A stretch of DNA of 7,532 nt, from NCBI GenBank assembly GCA_023248785.1, contig JAHFDX010000134.1, forward strand, positions 1-7,532. The letters run 5' to 3'. This document shows, one piece after another, positions 1 to 6,211 of the stretch. Numbering within the stretch: the stretch's first letter is position 1; each line of letters opens with the position of its first letter. The position numbers and the translations under genes are program-made. The DNA is from Myxococcales bacterium. Its GTDB lineage: Bacteria; Myxococcota_A; Polyangia; Polyangiales; Polyangiaceae. The notes below the pieces were generated by a model. The model saw only the letters and a list, made by a program, of their open reading frames with translations. It was not told the DNA's origin and ran no database searches.

Positions 1-468
1 ATCGCCATTCGCGATGAGCACATTCTCAGGCGTAACATCGCGATGGATCACGCCGAGCGAGTGGGCATGCGCGAGCGCATTGATCACTTCAAGCCCAATG
101 GCAGCCGCCACTTCGGCAGGAAGCGCGCCACGTTCGCGCAGCAACTGGCGAAGAGTGACGCCACGTACGCACTCGACCACGAGGTATTGCTCTTGGTCCT
201 TTGGATCCGACACGTCGTACACCTCGACGATGTTCGGATGGCGGAGCTTCGCAACGATGCGAGCCTCCACGGCAAAGCGCTGAACCACCTCCGGCGAGTC
301 ACGAAGATGCGGGTGAATCACCTTGAGCGCGATATCACGACCGAGCCGCGCATCGTGTGCGCGGTAAACGGTGGCCATTCCACCCCGTCCGAGCTCCTCC
401 TGGATCTCATACTTGGGCAAATCAACGATGCGCCACGATCGCAGCCGACTGTTCTCACCCTCGGCCAT
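1..468 (-). CDS. Ser/Thr protein kinase, N-terminal 156 residues (runs off the window)
   Basis: Hanks-type Ser/Thr kinase that would phosphorylate proteins in the cytoplasm. The frame is open from ATG at 468 to base 1, so only the N-lobe and the start of the C-lobe are seen. Residues 27-37 form the Gly-rich loop (LGRGGMATVYR), K49 is the ATP-anchoring lysine in ALKVI, E69 is the likely helix-C glutamate, and residues 142-149 are the catalytic loop HRDVTPEN with D144 and N149. The usual catalytic-loop lysine is threonine (T146). This is a variation I associate with myxobacterial kinases, which often have Ser or Thr there. DFG and APE lie outside the window, as would any transmembrane or sensor domain. 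ATG 468 is the only start codon after the in-frame stop of the preceding gene 33 nt upstream. There is no clear Shine-Dalgarno. It is probably the third gene of an operon with the FHA/sigma-54 activator. Confidence 0.92.
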   Translation of the reverse strand, partial: MAEGENSRLRSWRIVDLPKYEIQEELGRGGMATVYRAHDARLGRDIALKVIHPHLRDSPEVVQRFAVEARIVAKLRHPNIVEVYDVSDPKDQEQYLVVECVRGVTLRQLLRERGALPAEVAAAIGLEVINALAHAHSLGVIHRDVTPENVLIANGD

Positions 469-501
469 TGGCCAAAGTGTAGATGGGATAGCGCACGCCG
501 G

Positions 502-1239
502 CTACGGTCGTTCGCCTGCAGGTGAATGCGTAAGTAGTTCCGTGTGGTAGGCCGCAAACGCACTCTTTGTCGACCATGGAGGCGCGTCGGCCAATAGCCG
601 CACAACTTCTTCGCCGTGACCCGCATCTACCGCCAAAATGGCGCGCGCGTACCGCATCGCCCACACCAGAACCGGGACTTCCTTTTCCGTGTGCTCTAAG
701 CGCGTGGCATCACCGGGGTTAGGTTTTCGGGCAAAGGCGCGCGCGAGTGCACCTATGCCCTGTCGCAGAATATGAACGCGACGCCGAGCCGCGTACTCCA
801 CGCGCGGCAAGGGAAGCTCAACGAGGAGCGCAGCTTTTCGTAACGCACGCAATCGCTCGCCCTCATACACATCGAGCATGACCTCAACAAGCACGCGTTG
901 TTCCAGCGCCACGACCCACGTCCCAGTCTGCGATGCACGCGCAAGGGCTGTGCGCGCATCTTCCACAAAACCAAAGGCTGCGTACGCCGTGGCTGCAAGA
1001 AGTTGATACACGCCGATGTCCTGATCTTTGGCTTGATTTTGCAACACAAAAAGAACGGCCTCGAGATCCGCGCGAAAGAGCGCCCGGCGAAAGCGCGCCT
1101 GTTGCCACAGCGACAGTGCCAGTGGGACAAGCAGAAACACGCCAAGTGCGAGTACAATCCATCGCTCGCCCGCTCCACGCGTCACCGCCGCCATCGCTGC
1201 GAGAAGCAAAACGAGACCGACGACGCGCCACAAGGTCAT
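502..1239 (-). CDS. Small membrane protein with TPR-like helical domain, function unknown
   Basis: 245-residue protein I do not recognise as a named family. Residues about 4-20 and 27-45 are hydrophobic and probably form two membrane helices with a short RGAGER loop. The rest is helical and rich in Ala, Leu and Arg. Parts look like degenerate TPR repeats, for example residues 82-102 (an AAFGFVEDARTALARA run) and 195-235 (ARAILAVDAGHGEEVVRLL followed by PPW and YHTEL). That points to a membrane-anchored protein-binding scaffold, most likely facing the cytoplasm. It lies 22 nt after the sigma-54 activator and 33 nt before the Ser/Thr kinase, all on the same strand, so it probably works with them, perhaps as an anchor or adaptor. 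ATG 1239 has no good Shine-Dalgarno, but it fits the activator's stop. CDS call is firm; the TPR assignment is tentative. Confidence 0.82.
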   Translation of the reverse strand: MTLWRVVGLVLLLAAMAAVTRGAGERWIVLALGVFLLVPLALSLWQQARFRRALFRADLEAVLFVLQNQAKDQDIGVYQLLAATAYAAFGFVEDARTALARASQTGTWVVALEQRVLVEVMLDVYEGERLRALRKAALLVELPLPRVEYAARRRVHILRQGIGALARAFARKPNPGDATRLEHTEKEVPVLVWAMRYARAILAVDAGHGEEVVRLLADAPPWSTKSAFAAYHTELLTHSPAGERP

Positions 1240-1261
1240 TCGGGATTCAGACTAGCCGGGA

Positions 1262-2674
1262 TCATTCGGTGGAAGAATCGCGCGTTGTCTGTACGACTCC
1301 GTGCCTACGCAAATAGCCCCGCACGTGAGCCCGCTCCATGGCCGCTCTGCGCGCGATTTCGCTGATATTGCCGTTGCATTCTGCATGCAAAGCCATGAAG
1401 TACTCGCGCTCGAACCTCGCGAGAATGTCGCGTTTTGCATCTTGAAAGGTGCGGCCGCGCGTCGGCGCACTTTCGGTCACGCTCGAGGAGAGTGGGGTCA
1501 AATGCCCAGCCAAGTCGATGGGCCCATCCGTTGAGAATGCGAGGGCCACCGCCACCACATTCCGAAGCTCTCTCACGTTGCCTGGCCAATCGTGACGCAC
1601 AAGTCGCTCGAAAGAATCGGGTGCCACGCGATCAAACGCGTTTGGATCGCCGAGCTCTGCAAACATTTTCCGGACAATCAAAGGAACATCCCCGAGCCGA
1701 TCTCGGAGCTTCGGCAAATCGACCCGCACTTGGGCTACCCGAAAATAGAGGTCGCTACGAAAGGTTCCTGCATTGACTTCGCGAACCAAGTCCCGTCGTG
1801 TGGCGGCGATCACCCTTACGTTGACCGGACGATACGCGTTTGATCCGACCGCCTTAATGCGTTGCTCAGCAAGCGCTCGCAGGAGCTTCGGCTGAACCTC
1901 AAGGGGCAACTCGCCAAGCTCGTCGAGAAAAATGGTTCCACCATCGGCCTCGACGAAGGGCGAAGCGCGCCGATCGACAGCGCCGGTGAACGCCCCTCGC
2001 TCGTGACCAAAGAGCGCACTCTCGGCAAGCGTTGCGGGAATGGCACCGCAATCGACAACAACGAAAGGCCTGGAAGCACGAGCACTTGCCTCGTGAATCG
2101 CCTGGGCAACGAGCTCCTTGCCGGTACCCGTGTCGCCGGTAACAAGAACCGTCAACTCGGATTTTGCCACTTTCTGCAACCGCTCAAACACGACCAACAT
2201 TCCGGGGCTTGCGCCAACGAGCGGCCCGAAGTTCTGCAGCTCCGACAATGCAACCGCTTCTGGGCCCTTCGGTTGCACTTCGATAATCGTGTCTCCAATT
2301 GTTACAAATGCGATCTTCGGCAAAAACACTTCAACGACGCGCGCATCCCCAACAAAGGTTCCGTTGCGCGAATTCAAATCGCGCACGCGCACACCTTCGG
2401 CTGTTGCGACGAACTCCACATGCACGGCACTCACCTTGCCGTCCTCGACAACGAGATCACACGCATCATTACGCCCAACCACGACAGGTTCGGGTCCAAC
2501 GTCGATAGTAGCCTTCGAAGCCTGTCCCTTCGAAATCGTGAGCGTCGCGCCCCGAACCTCGAGATGGCTCTTGGCTACAATTGTCGAGTCCACAGGCGCA
2601 ATCGTATCAGAGGCGAGATGACGAATCAGCTTTCGCGCTTGTCTCCTTACGATTCGCTCATACGATGCATCCAT
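1262..2674 (-). CDS. FHA-domain sigma-54-dependent transcriptional activator (NtrC-type)
   Basis: 470-residue bacterial enhancer-binding protein that would use ATP hydrolysis to open sigma-54 promoters. An N-terminal FHA domain (about 38-135) has the phosphothreonine-binding pattern: G67-R68, S82 and H85, and N104 in NSRNGTFV. The central AAA+ domain (about 150-385) is complete: Walker A GDTGTGKE 180-187, intact sigma-54-contacting GAFTGA 227-232, Walker B GGTIFLDE 245-252, arginine-finger region FRSDLYFR 305-312, and sensor II WPGNVREL 363-370. A Fis-type helix-turn-helix follows at about 433-460 (NGNISEIARRAA, then the recognition helix). There is no response-regulator receiver, so control should come through kinase-made phosphothreonine. 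It heads an operon with a membrane protein and a Ser/Thr kinase. The ATG at 2674 overlaps the divergent P450 start. A GTG at 2593 (residue 28) would keep the FHA domain and free about 80 bp of promoter. Target genes are unknown. Confidence 0.95.
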   Translation of the reverse strand: MDASYERIVRRQARKLIRHLASDTIAPVDSTIVAKSHLEVRGATLTISKGQASKATIDVGPEPVVVGRNDACDLVVEDGKVSAVHVEFVATAEGVRVRDLNSRNGTFVGDARVVEVFLPKIAFVTIGDTIIEVQPKGPEAVALSELQNFGPLVGASPGMLVVFERLQKVAKSELTVLVTGDTGTGKELVAQAIHEASARASRPFVVVDCGAIPATLAESALFGHERGAFTGAVDRRASPFVEADGGTIFLDELGELPLEVQPKLLRALAEQRIKAVGSNAYRPVNVRVIAATRRDLVREVNAGTFRSDLYFRVAQVRVDLPKLRDRLGDVPLIVRKMFAELGDPNAFDRVAPDSFERLVRHDWPGNVRELRNVVAVALAFSTDGPIDLAGHLTPLSSSVTESAPTRGRTFQDAKRDILARFEREYFMALHAECNGNISEIARRAAMERAHVRGYLRRHGVVQTTRDSSTE

Positions 2675-2675
2675 G
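2672..2675. other. Overlapping divergent start codons (activator / P450)
   Basis: The self-complementary CATG provides ATG 2673 on the plus strand (P450) and ATG 2674 on the minus strand (FHA/sigma-54 activator). Both maximal frames read outwards, leaving no noncoding space, so any promoter of either gene must lie inside the coding region of the other unless one true start is internal. The activator's GTG at 2593 is the main alternative. Confidence 0.6.
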
Positions 2676-3896
2676 GCAACCGACGATCGATTTGGCGTTC
2701 TCGACGAAACGGTACGGCGTTCACCCTACGAAGCATACGCACGGATGCGCGCCGAGGGGCCCGCGTGCTACGTCGAGCCGTGGCGGGCGTGGTGCATCAC
2801 GCACTTTGCCGAGGTCTCGGCGGGCTTCCGAGACGCTCGGCTGTCTGCAAACCGAAGTGAGAGCTTTGCACGCTCGTTACCTCCGGAGTTGCGTGAGCAC
2901 TTGCTGCCGCTCATTCGAAACTTGGCATCGTGGGCGCTGCTCGTCGATCCGCCAGACCACACGCGTCTTCGCGGGCTCATTTCAAAGGCGTTTACACCGC
3001 GGGTCGTGCAGCAGCTTCGCCCTAAGATTGAAGAACTCTCGCGCATGCTCATCGATGACGCGATCACGCGATCAAAAGACGGCGAAATCGACATCATCCG
3101 CGACCTGGCTGAGCCTCTGCCCGTGCTCGTGATCGGTGATCTTTTGGGCCTTCCGCGAGAGGATCGTCATCTACTCAAGGAATGGTCCGACGCCATTGCC
3201 GCCATGATGGGGGCTGCCAGACCCACGGTTGAGAAAGCCGTCGCGGCGTGCCAAGCAATTGCAAAGATGGAGCGATACTTTGCGGACGTCATCGCGCTGC
3301 GCAGGCGCTCTCCATCAGACGACCTGCTCTCCTTGCTCGTTACAGCGGAGAACGAGGGAGGCCTCTTGTCGGAACAAGAACTGCTCTCCACGTGTGCGAT
3401 GGTCTTGTTCGGTGGACATGAAACGACCACCAATCTCATCGGCAACGGCCTCTATGCATTGCTCGAACATCCCGAACAGCTCGTGCACCTTCGAGCCACG
3501 CCAAACGCAATGCCGGGTGCGGTCGAAGAATTTCTGCGCTTCGACAGTCCTGTTCAACGCATGGGACGTGTCACGCGCGAGGAAATCACCATCGGCAACG
3601 CGCGCATTCCGGCAGGCGAACGCATTTACCTTGTGATGGGTTCGGCCCATCGGGACCCGGCCGCGTTCGACGAACCGGATCGGCTCAATGTTCTTCGGGG
3701 CGACGTGCGTCACCTCGGACTGGGCCTAGGCGCTCACTACTGCGTGGGCGCAGCACTCGGCCGCCTTGAAGCCCAAACTGCGCTTAATGAGTTACTTTTT
3801 CGATTCCCAACCATCAAACGTCGGCAAGACGTCGAATGGCTAGACAACACGAGCATCCGCGGATTGCACTCGTTGCCGGTTACCGCGATGTCATGA
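2673..3896 (+). CDS. Cytochrome P450 (soluble bacterial type)
   Basis: 407-residue haem monooxygenase, full length for a soluble bacterial P450, with no membrane anchor. Visible motifs: DPPDHTRLRGL 92-102 (helix C region, with the haem-propionate-binding His/Arg pattern), the I-helix GGHETT 247-252 with the acid-alcohol pair E250-T251, the K-helix ExxR E286-R289, and the haem loop HLGLGLGAHYCVG 347-359 with thiolate ligand C357. The usual Phe of FGxGxHxCxG is Leu (L350). It would need an electron donor such as a ferredoxin and reductase; none is in the window. The substrate cannot be told. It could be an orphan oxidase of secondary or lipid metabolism. ATG 2673 is preferred because the following residues (FGVLDETVRRSPYEAYARMR) look like a normal P450 N-terminus. 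No Shine-Dalgarno is evident. It is divergent from the sigma-54 activator and convergent with the second kinase, so it is transcribed alone. Confidence 0.97.
   Translation: MATDDRFGVLDETVRRSPYEAYARMRAEGPACYVEPWRAWCITHFAEVSAGFRDARLSANRSESFARSLPPELREHLLPLIRNLASWALLVDPPDHTRLRGLISKAFTPRVVQQLRPKIEELSRMLIDDAITRSKDGEIDIIRDLAEPLPVLVIGDLLGLPREDRHLLKEWSDAIAAMMGAARPTVEKAVAACQAIAKMERYFADVIALRRRSPSDDLLSLLVTAENEGGLLSEQELLSTCAMVLFGGHETTTNLIGNGLYALLEHPEQLVHLRATPNAMPGAVEEFLRFDSPVQRMGRVTREEITIGNARIPAGERIYLVMGSAHRDPAAFDEPDRLNVLRGDVRHLGLGLGAHYCVGAALGRLEAQTALNELLFRFPTIKRRQDVEWLDNTSIRGLHSLPVTAMS
3891..3896. other. Abutting convergent stop codons in the palindrome TCATGA
   Basis: The P450 ends Ser-stop (TCA TGA) and the kinase on the opposite strand also ends Ser-stop (TCA TGA), using the same six bases. 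The two genes overlap tail-to-tail by 6 bp, leaving no room between them for a separate terminator. I see no hairpin plus T-run there. Confidence 0.95.
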
Positions 3897-4955
3897 CGCC
3901 CCGGTCGGTTCATCCTGTTCGATACGGCTCGACGGAGGCTCCATCGTCGGGAACTCCGATTCCGGGTGCATTTCCCACACATCGTTCCACGCATGCAGTG
4001 CTTCCCCGGCGCTTTGCCATCTGTCTTCCGGCAAACGCGTTAGGGCGCGCGCCACGAAGTCCTCGAGGGCTCGCGGCCACACAACATTGGTGACGTCTTG
4101 CAGCGTTGGCGCCGTGCACGTGGTTTTCAGCGAAAGGATCGCCAATGGCAGAAGGCCCCCAAAGGGCACTCGTCCAGCAAGAAGCTGAAAGATCACTACC
4201 CCGAGTGCATAGAGATCCGCACGTGCGTCGACCTTCGCTGCCGCGGACACTTGCTCGGGCGCCATATAGGCATGGCTTCCAATCGTGTCTCCGCCTTCGG
4301 TCAGATTGGTTTGAGTCACCTCGCCATCGAGAGCGCTAGCTTTGGAGACACCAAAATCCAAAATCCGAACTCGCTCCCCCTCCTCGTCCTTCAGAGGGTG
4401 TTCGATGAACAGGTTTGACGGCTTGATGTCACGATGCACCACGTCGGCACCATGCGCATCAGCAAGGCCGCAAAGTACGTCGGAAATCAGGGCTGGGATG
4501 CCCGTAACCGGAAGAACAACGTTTCGTCGCAGCCTTTGTTCCAGTGTCTCCCCAATCAGCCGCTCAAAGGCAATCCATAACCTTCCCGAACCATCCTGAC
4601 CGGAAGCCACGACGCGCGCGACGTACTTCGATTGAATGCGAGCCGCGATGTCGGCCTCCCGAAAAAATCGTGCCGAGACCGAAGGCTCGCGGGCGGCTTT
4701 GGTGTGAAGGATTTTGAGCGCTACGGGCGCACCGCACGAGTCAATCGCCGCATACACGTCAGCCATCGAACCGGATCCAAGCAGCCCTTCCACCTGGTAC
4801 GCGCCGGCGAACCACTCACCCTTCCGAGGAGACCCTGATGACGGCAATACACCGAGGTTACCGAAAATCGCAAACCTTCGCCTTACAACGATGCGCATTG
4901 AGAGCGATACGCATTGAGCCCCGCTGCGGGAGCACGCTACGCTGGGTTCCACCAT
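3891..4955 (-). CDS. Ser/Thr protein kinase, cytosolic, complete
   Basis: 354-residue Hanks-type kinase with all catalytic elements. Gly loop LLGSGSMADVY 58-68, lysine K81 in ALKIL, likely helix-C glutamate E100, catalytic loop HRDIKPSN 174-181 with D176, K178 and N181, DFG 200-202, APE 232-234, D247 in ARADLYALGV and the subdomain XI arginine in EDRWQS (R312). The kinase domain spans about 53-325. A short acidic, proline-containing tail follows, with no membrane helix or sensor domain. Unlike the kinase at the left edge it keeps the canonical catalytic lysine. Its start is uncertain: ATG 4955 overlaps the ATG of the divergent gene and has no ribosome-binding site, and residues 1-50 do not look like a domain. 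ATG 4898 (residue 20) would leave a 55-bp divergent promoter region. FHA domains such as that of the activator at 1262-2674 are typical readers of such kinases, so a link is plausible but unproven. Confidence 0.95.
   Translation of the reverse strand: MVEPSVACSRSGAQCVSLSMRIVVRRRFAIFGNLGVLPSSGSPRKGEWFAGAYQVEGLLGSGSMADVYAAIDSCGAPVALKILHTKAAREPSVSARFFREADIAARIQSKYVARVVASGQDGSGRLWIAFERLIGETLEQRLRRNVVLPVTGIPALISDVLCGLADAHGADVVHRDIKPSNLFIEHPLKDEEGERVRILDFGVSKASALDGEVTQTNLTEGGDTIGSHAYMAPEQVSAAAKVDARADLYALGVVIFQLLAGRVPFGGLLPLAILSLKTTCTAPTLQDVTNVVWPRALEDFVARALTRLPEDRWQSAGEALHAWNDVWEMHPESEFPTMEPPSSRIEQDEPTGAS
4894..4918. repeat. Exact 9-bp direct repeat between divergent genes
   Basis: CGCATTGAG occurs at 4894-4902 and again at 4910-4918, a 16-bp repeat period, 36 to 60 bp before the ATG of the YbjN/CesT-like gene. 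It overlaps the alternative kinase start ATG 4898. It could be a tandem operator for a regulator of the pspA cluster or of the kinase, or it could be chance. Confidence 0.35.
4920..4930. promoter_or_regulatory. Short palindrome upstream of the pspA cluster
   Basis: CCCGC-T-GCGGG is a perfect 11-bp palindrome starting 2 bp after the direct repeat and ending 23 bp before ATG 4954. It might be a protein-binding site or a weak RNA hairpin in the leader. It is too short for a firm call. Confidence 0.25.
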
Positions 4956-4956
4956 G
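4953..4956. other. Overlapping divergent start codons (kinase / YbjN-like gene)
   Basis: A second CATG supplies ATG 4954 (plus, YbjN/CesT-like) and ATG 4955 (minus, Ser/Thr kinase). The first 50 residues of the kinase frame show no domain, so the true kinase start may be ATG 4898 or later, which would free a promoter region holding the 9-bp repeat and the palindrome. Confidence 0.5.
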
Positions 4957-5343
4957 CGCGATTACCGCGACGTAGAAGCATACCTTTTACGTTACAAATC
5001 TTCTTTCTCCGCAGTCGAAAGTCACCCCGGCACGTTCGTCGTTCAACTTGGCGAAGGACTCCCAACGGCTGCGGTACGCGTCGATGCGCCGCTCGTCCTT
5101 GTACGAGTTCCCATCGTCGCGCTGCCAGAGCCTCCTCCCGCGGCGCTGCTTCGCAGACTTCTCGAGTTCAACGCGGAAACCCTCGTGCATGCCGCGTATG
5201 GAATCGAAGGGCCCACGGTTGTGATGTGCGCGGCCCTCGAGCTCGAGAACCTCGACTACAACGAAATCGCGGCCGTGCTTGGTGAAATGGAACTTGCTTT
5301 GGCGCGTGATGTGCCGGTGCTTCGCGAATACGTCGGCAAATAG
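4954..5343 (+). CDS. YbjN/CesT-like small protein encoded next to PspA
   Basis: 129-residue soluble, slightly acidic protein. The pattern is an alpha/beta fold of the YbjN or type III secretion chaperone (CesT/Tir) kind: an N-terminal helix (1-20), strands at about 27-33 and 46-55, a proline linker (58-62), a helix with LLRRLLEFNAE (66-76), strands HAAYGIEG and TVVMCAALEL, and a final helix starting at about LENLDYNEIAAVL (98-110). The combination of a LLxFN-type helix with a later LENLDxNE motif is what leads me to this family. Bacterial proteins of this kind are sometimes annotated as Tir chaperones although no type III effector is nearby. It is 33 nt upstream of pspA on the same strand, so it probably binds or modulates PspA or its membrane target. 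ATG 4954 has no close Shine-Dalgarno; a GGGAG at 4928-4932 is too far. The family call is from memory of patterns; the CDS is firm. Confidence 0.75.
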   Translation: MRDYRDVEAYLLRYKSSFSAVESHPGTFVVQLGEGLPTAAVRVDAPLVLVRVPIVALPEPPPAALLRRLLEFNAETLVHAAYGIEGPTVVMCAALELENLDYNEIAAVLGEMELALARDVPVLREYVGK

Positions 5344-5366
5344 AATGCGTACGCCGAACGCCTAAA

Positions 5367-5374
5367 GAGAAGGA
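5367..5374 (+). promoter_or_regulatory. Shine-Dalgarno sequence of pspA
   Basis: GAGAAGGA lies 2 nt before the ATG at 5377 and is the only textbook purine-rich ribosome-binding site I see before any gene in the window. It supports this ATG as the true pspA start and suggests strong translation. The spacing is short, but the GAGAA portion sits at a usable distance. Confidence 0.7.
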
Positions 5375-5376
5375 CG

Positions 5377-6201
5377 ATGGGAATTTTTAGCCGCCTTGCT
5401 CAGCTCATTAAGTCAAACCTCAACGACATGATCAGCCGTTCGGAAGATCCCGAAAAGATGCTGAATCAAATCGTTTTGGACATGAACAGCCAACTCGTCG
5501 AAGCAAAGAAGCAGGTCGCGGCTTCCATCGCCGACGAGAAGCGACTCTTGAAGCAGTTCGAAAATGAAGTCGCCACGGCAGCAGAATGGGAGAGACGCGC
5601 GCGCCTTGCCATTCAGGCGGGCAATGACCAGCTAGCCACGGAAGCCCTCGCCCGAAAGCGAGAAAACGACGCGCTTGCGGCCACCCTACGAGATCAGCAC
5701 GAGAAGCAAAAGAACGCGGTCGAGCAGCTGAAGAACGCGCTTCGAATGCTGAACGACAAGATCGAGGAAGCCAAACGCAAGAAGAACGTGCTCATCGCGC
5801 GCAAGAAACGTGCGGAGGCGCAGAAGGCCATTCAAGAAACGATGCATGGCCTCAAAGACCAGAGCGCGTTCGAAACATTTTCGCGCATGGAGCAAAAGAT
5901 CGACGCCATTGAAGCCGAGGCCGAAGCGCAAGCCGATTTGGCCGAAGAGTACACGGGCGACGTGCTCGCATCGAAGTTTGCGAAGTTGGAGCGAACCGCG
6001 AGCGCCGACGATGATCTTCTCGCGCTCAAGAGGCAGATGGGCCTCGCGCCAGCCGAAGCACAAAAGGCCGTCGTCCCAACACGTGTTGAGGCCCCGGCTC
6101 CTGGTGCCGCGCGATCGGAAGAAGATGAACTTGCGGCCGCGCTCGAGGAGATGGAGCGCGAACAGAACGCGGAAACCGCTCAACGCAAGCAAAGCCGGTA
6201 G
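5377..6201 (+). CDS. pspA: PspA/IM30 (Vipp1) family membrane-stress protein
   Basis: 274-residue phage-shock-protein A homologue. The family binds the inner face of the cytoplasmic membrane, polymerises into rings, rods or other ESCRT-III-like assemblies, and limits proton leakage or remodels membranes. The N-terminus MGIFSRLAQLIKSNLNDMI is the amphipathic membrane-binding helix, followed by the conserved EDPEKMLNQIVLDM (23-36). Residues 24-205 are almost entirely charged coiled-coil helices rich in Ala, Glu, Lys and Gln. The tail (about 222-274) has an Ala/Pro-rich linker and an acidic helix (SEEDELAAALEEMEREQ). The protein is therefore about 50 residues longer than E. coli PspA (222 residues, from memory), recalling the extra C-terminal helix of Vipp1. 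A good Shine-Dalgarno precedes the ATG. It lies between the YbjN/CesT-like gene and the P-type ATPase, all in one probable operon. No pspB, pspC or pspF is in the window. Confidence 0.95.
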   Translation: MGIFSRLAQLIKSNLNDMISRSEDPEKMLNQIVLDMNSQLVEAKKQVAASIADEKRLLKQFENEVATAAEWERRARLAIQAGNDQLATEALARKRENDALAATLRDQHEKQKNAVEQLKNALRMLNDKIEEAKRKKNVLIARKKRAEAQKAIQETMHGLKDQSAFETFSRMEQKIDAIEAEAEAQADLAEEYTGDVLASKFAKLERTASADDDLLALKRQMGLAPAEAQKAVVPTRVEAPAPGAARSEEDELAAALEEMEREQNAETAQRKQSR

Positions 6202-6211
6202 CTCCCATTTC

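Noticed and set aside
43..525. 160-residue plus-strand open frame at the left edge
   Set aside because: It is antisense to clear kinase motifs (GRGGMA, ALKVI, HRDVTPEN) in a frame open to the window edge.
898..1365. 155-residue plus-strand open frame opposite the membrane protein
   Set aside because: Its Arg/Lys/Cys-rich, low-complexity translation has no motif, and it overlaps the end of the activator on the other strand. The minus-strand gene has plausible membrane helices and operon spacing.
1862..2860. 332-residue open frame on the plus strand opposite the sigma-54 activator
   Set aside because: It is fully antisense to conserved FHA and AAA+ motifs, runs across the P450 start, and its translation is Arg/Asn-rich without any recognisable domain. 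It is a shadow frame.
3880..3910. Terminator between the convergent P450 and kinase
   Set aside because: There is no stem-loop with a T-run. The only symmetry is the 6-bp TCATGA formed by the two stops.
4929..4942. GG-N10-GC spacing resembling a sigma-54 -24/-12 promoter before the pspA cluster
   Set aside because: Only the GG and GC match; the flanking TGGCAC and TTGC consensus bases do not, and the -12 would sit only about 12 bp from the ATG.
4914..4943. TTGAGC / TACGCT as a sigma-70-like promoter with 18-bp spacing
   Set aside because: Only about 4 of 6 and 3 of 6 consensus bases match, which is within chance, and it would give a nearly leaderless transcript.
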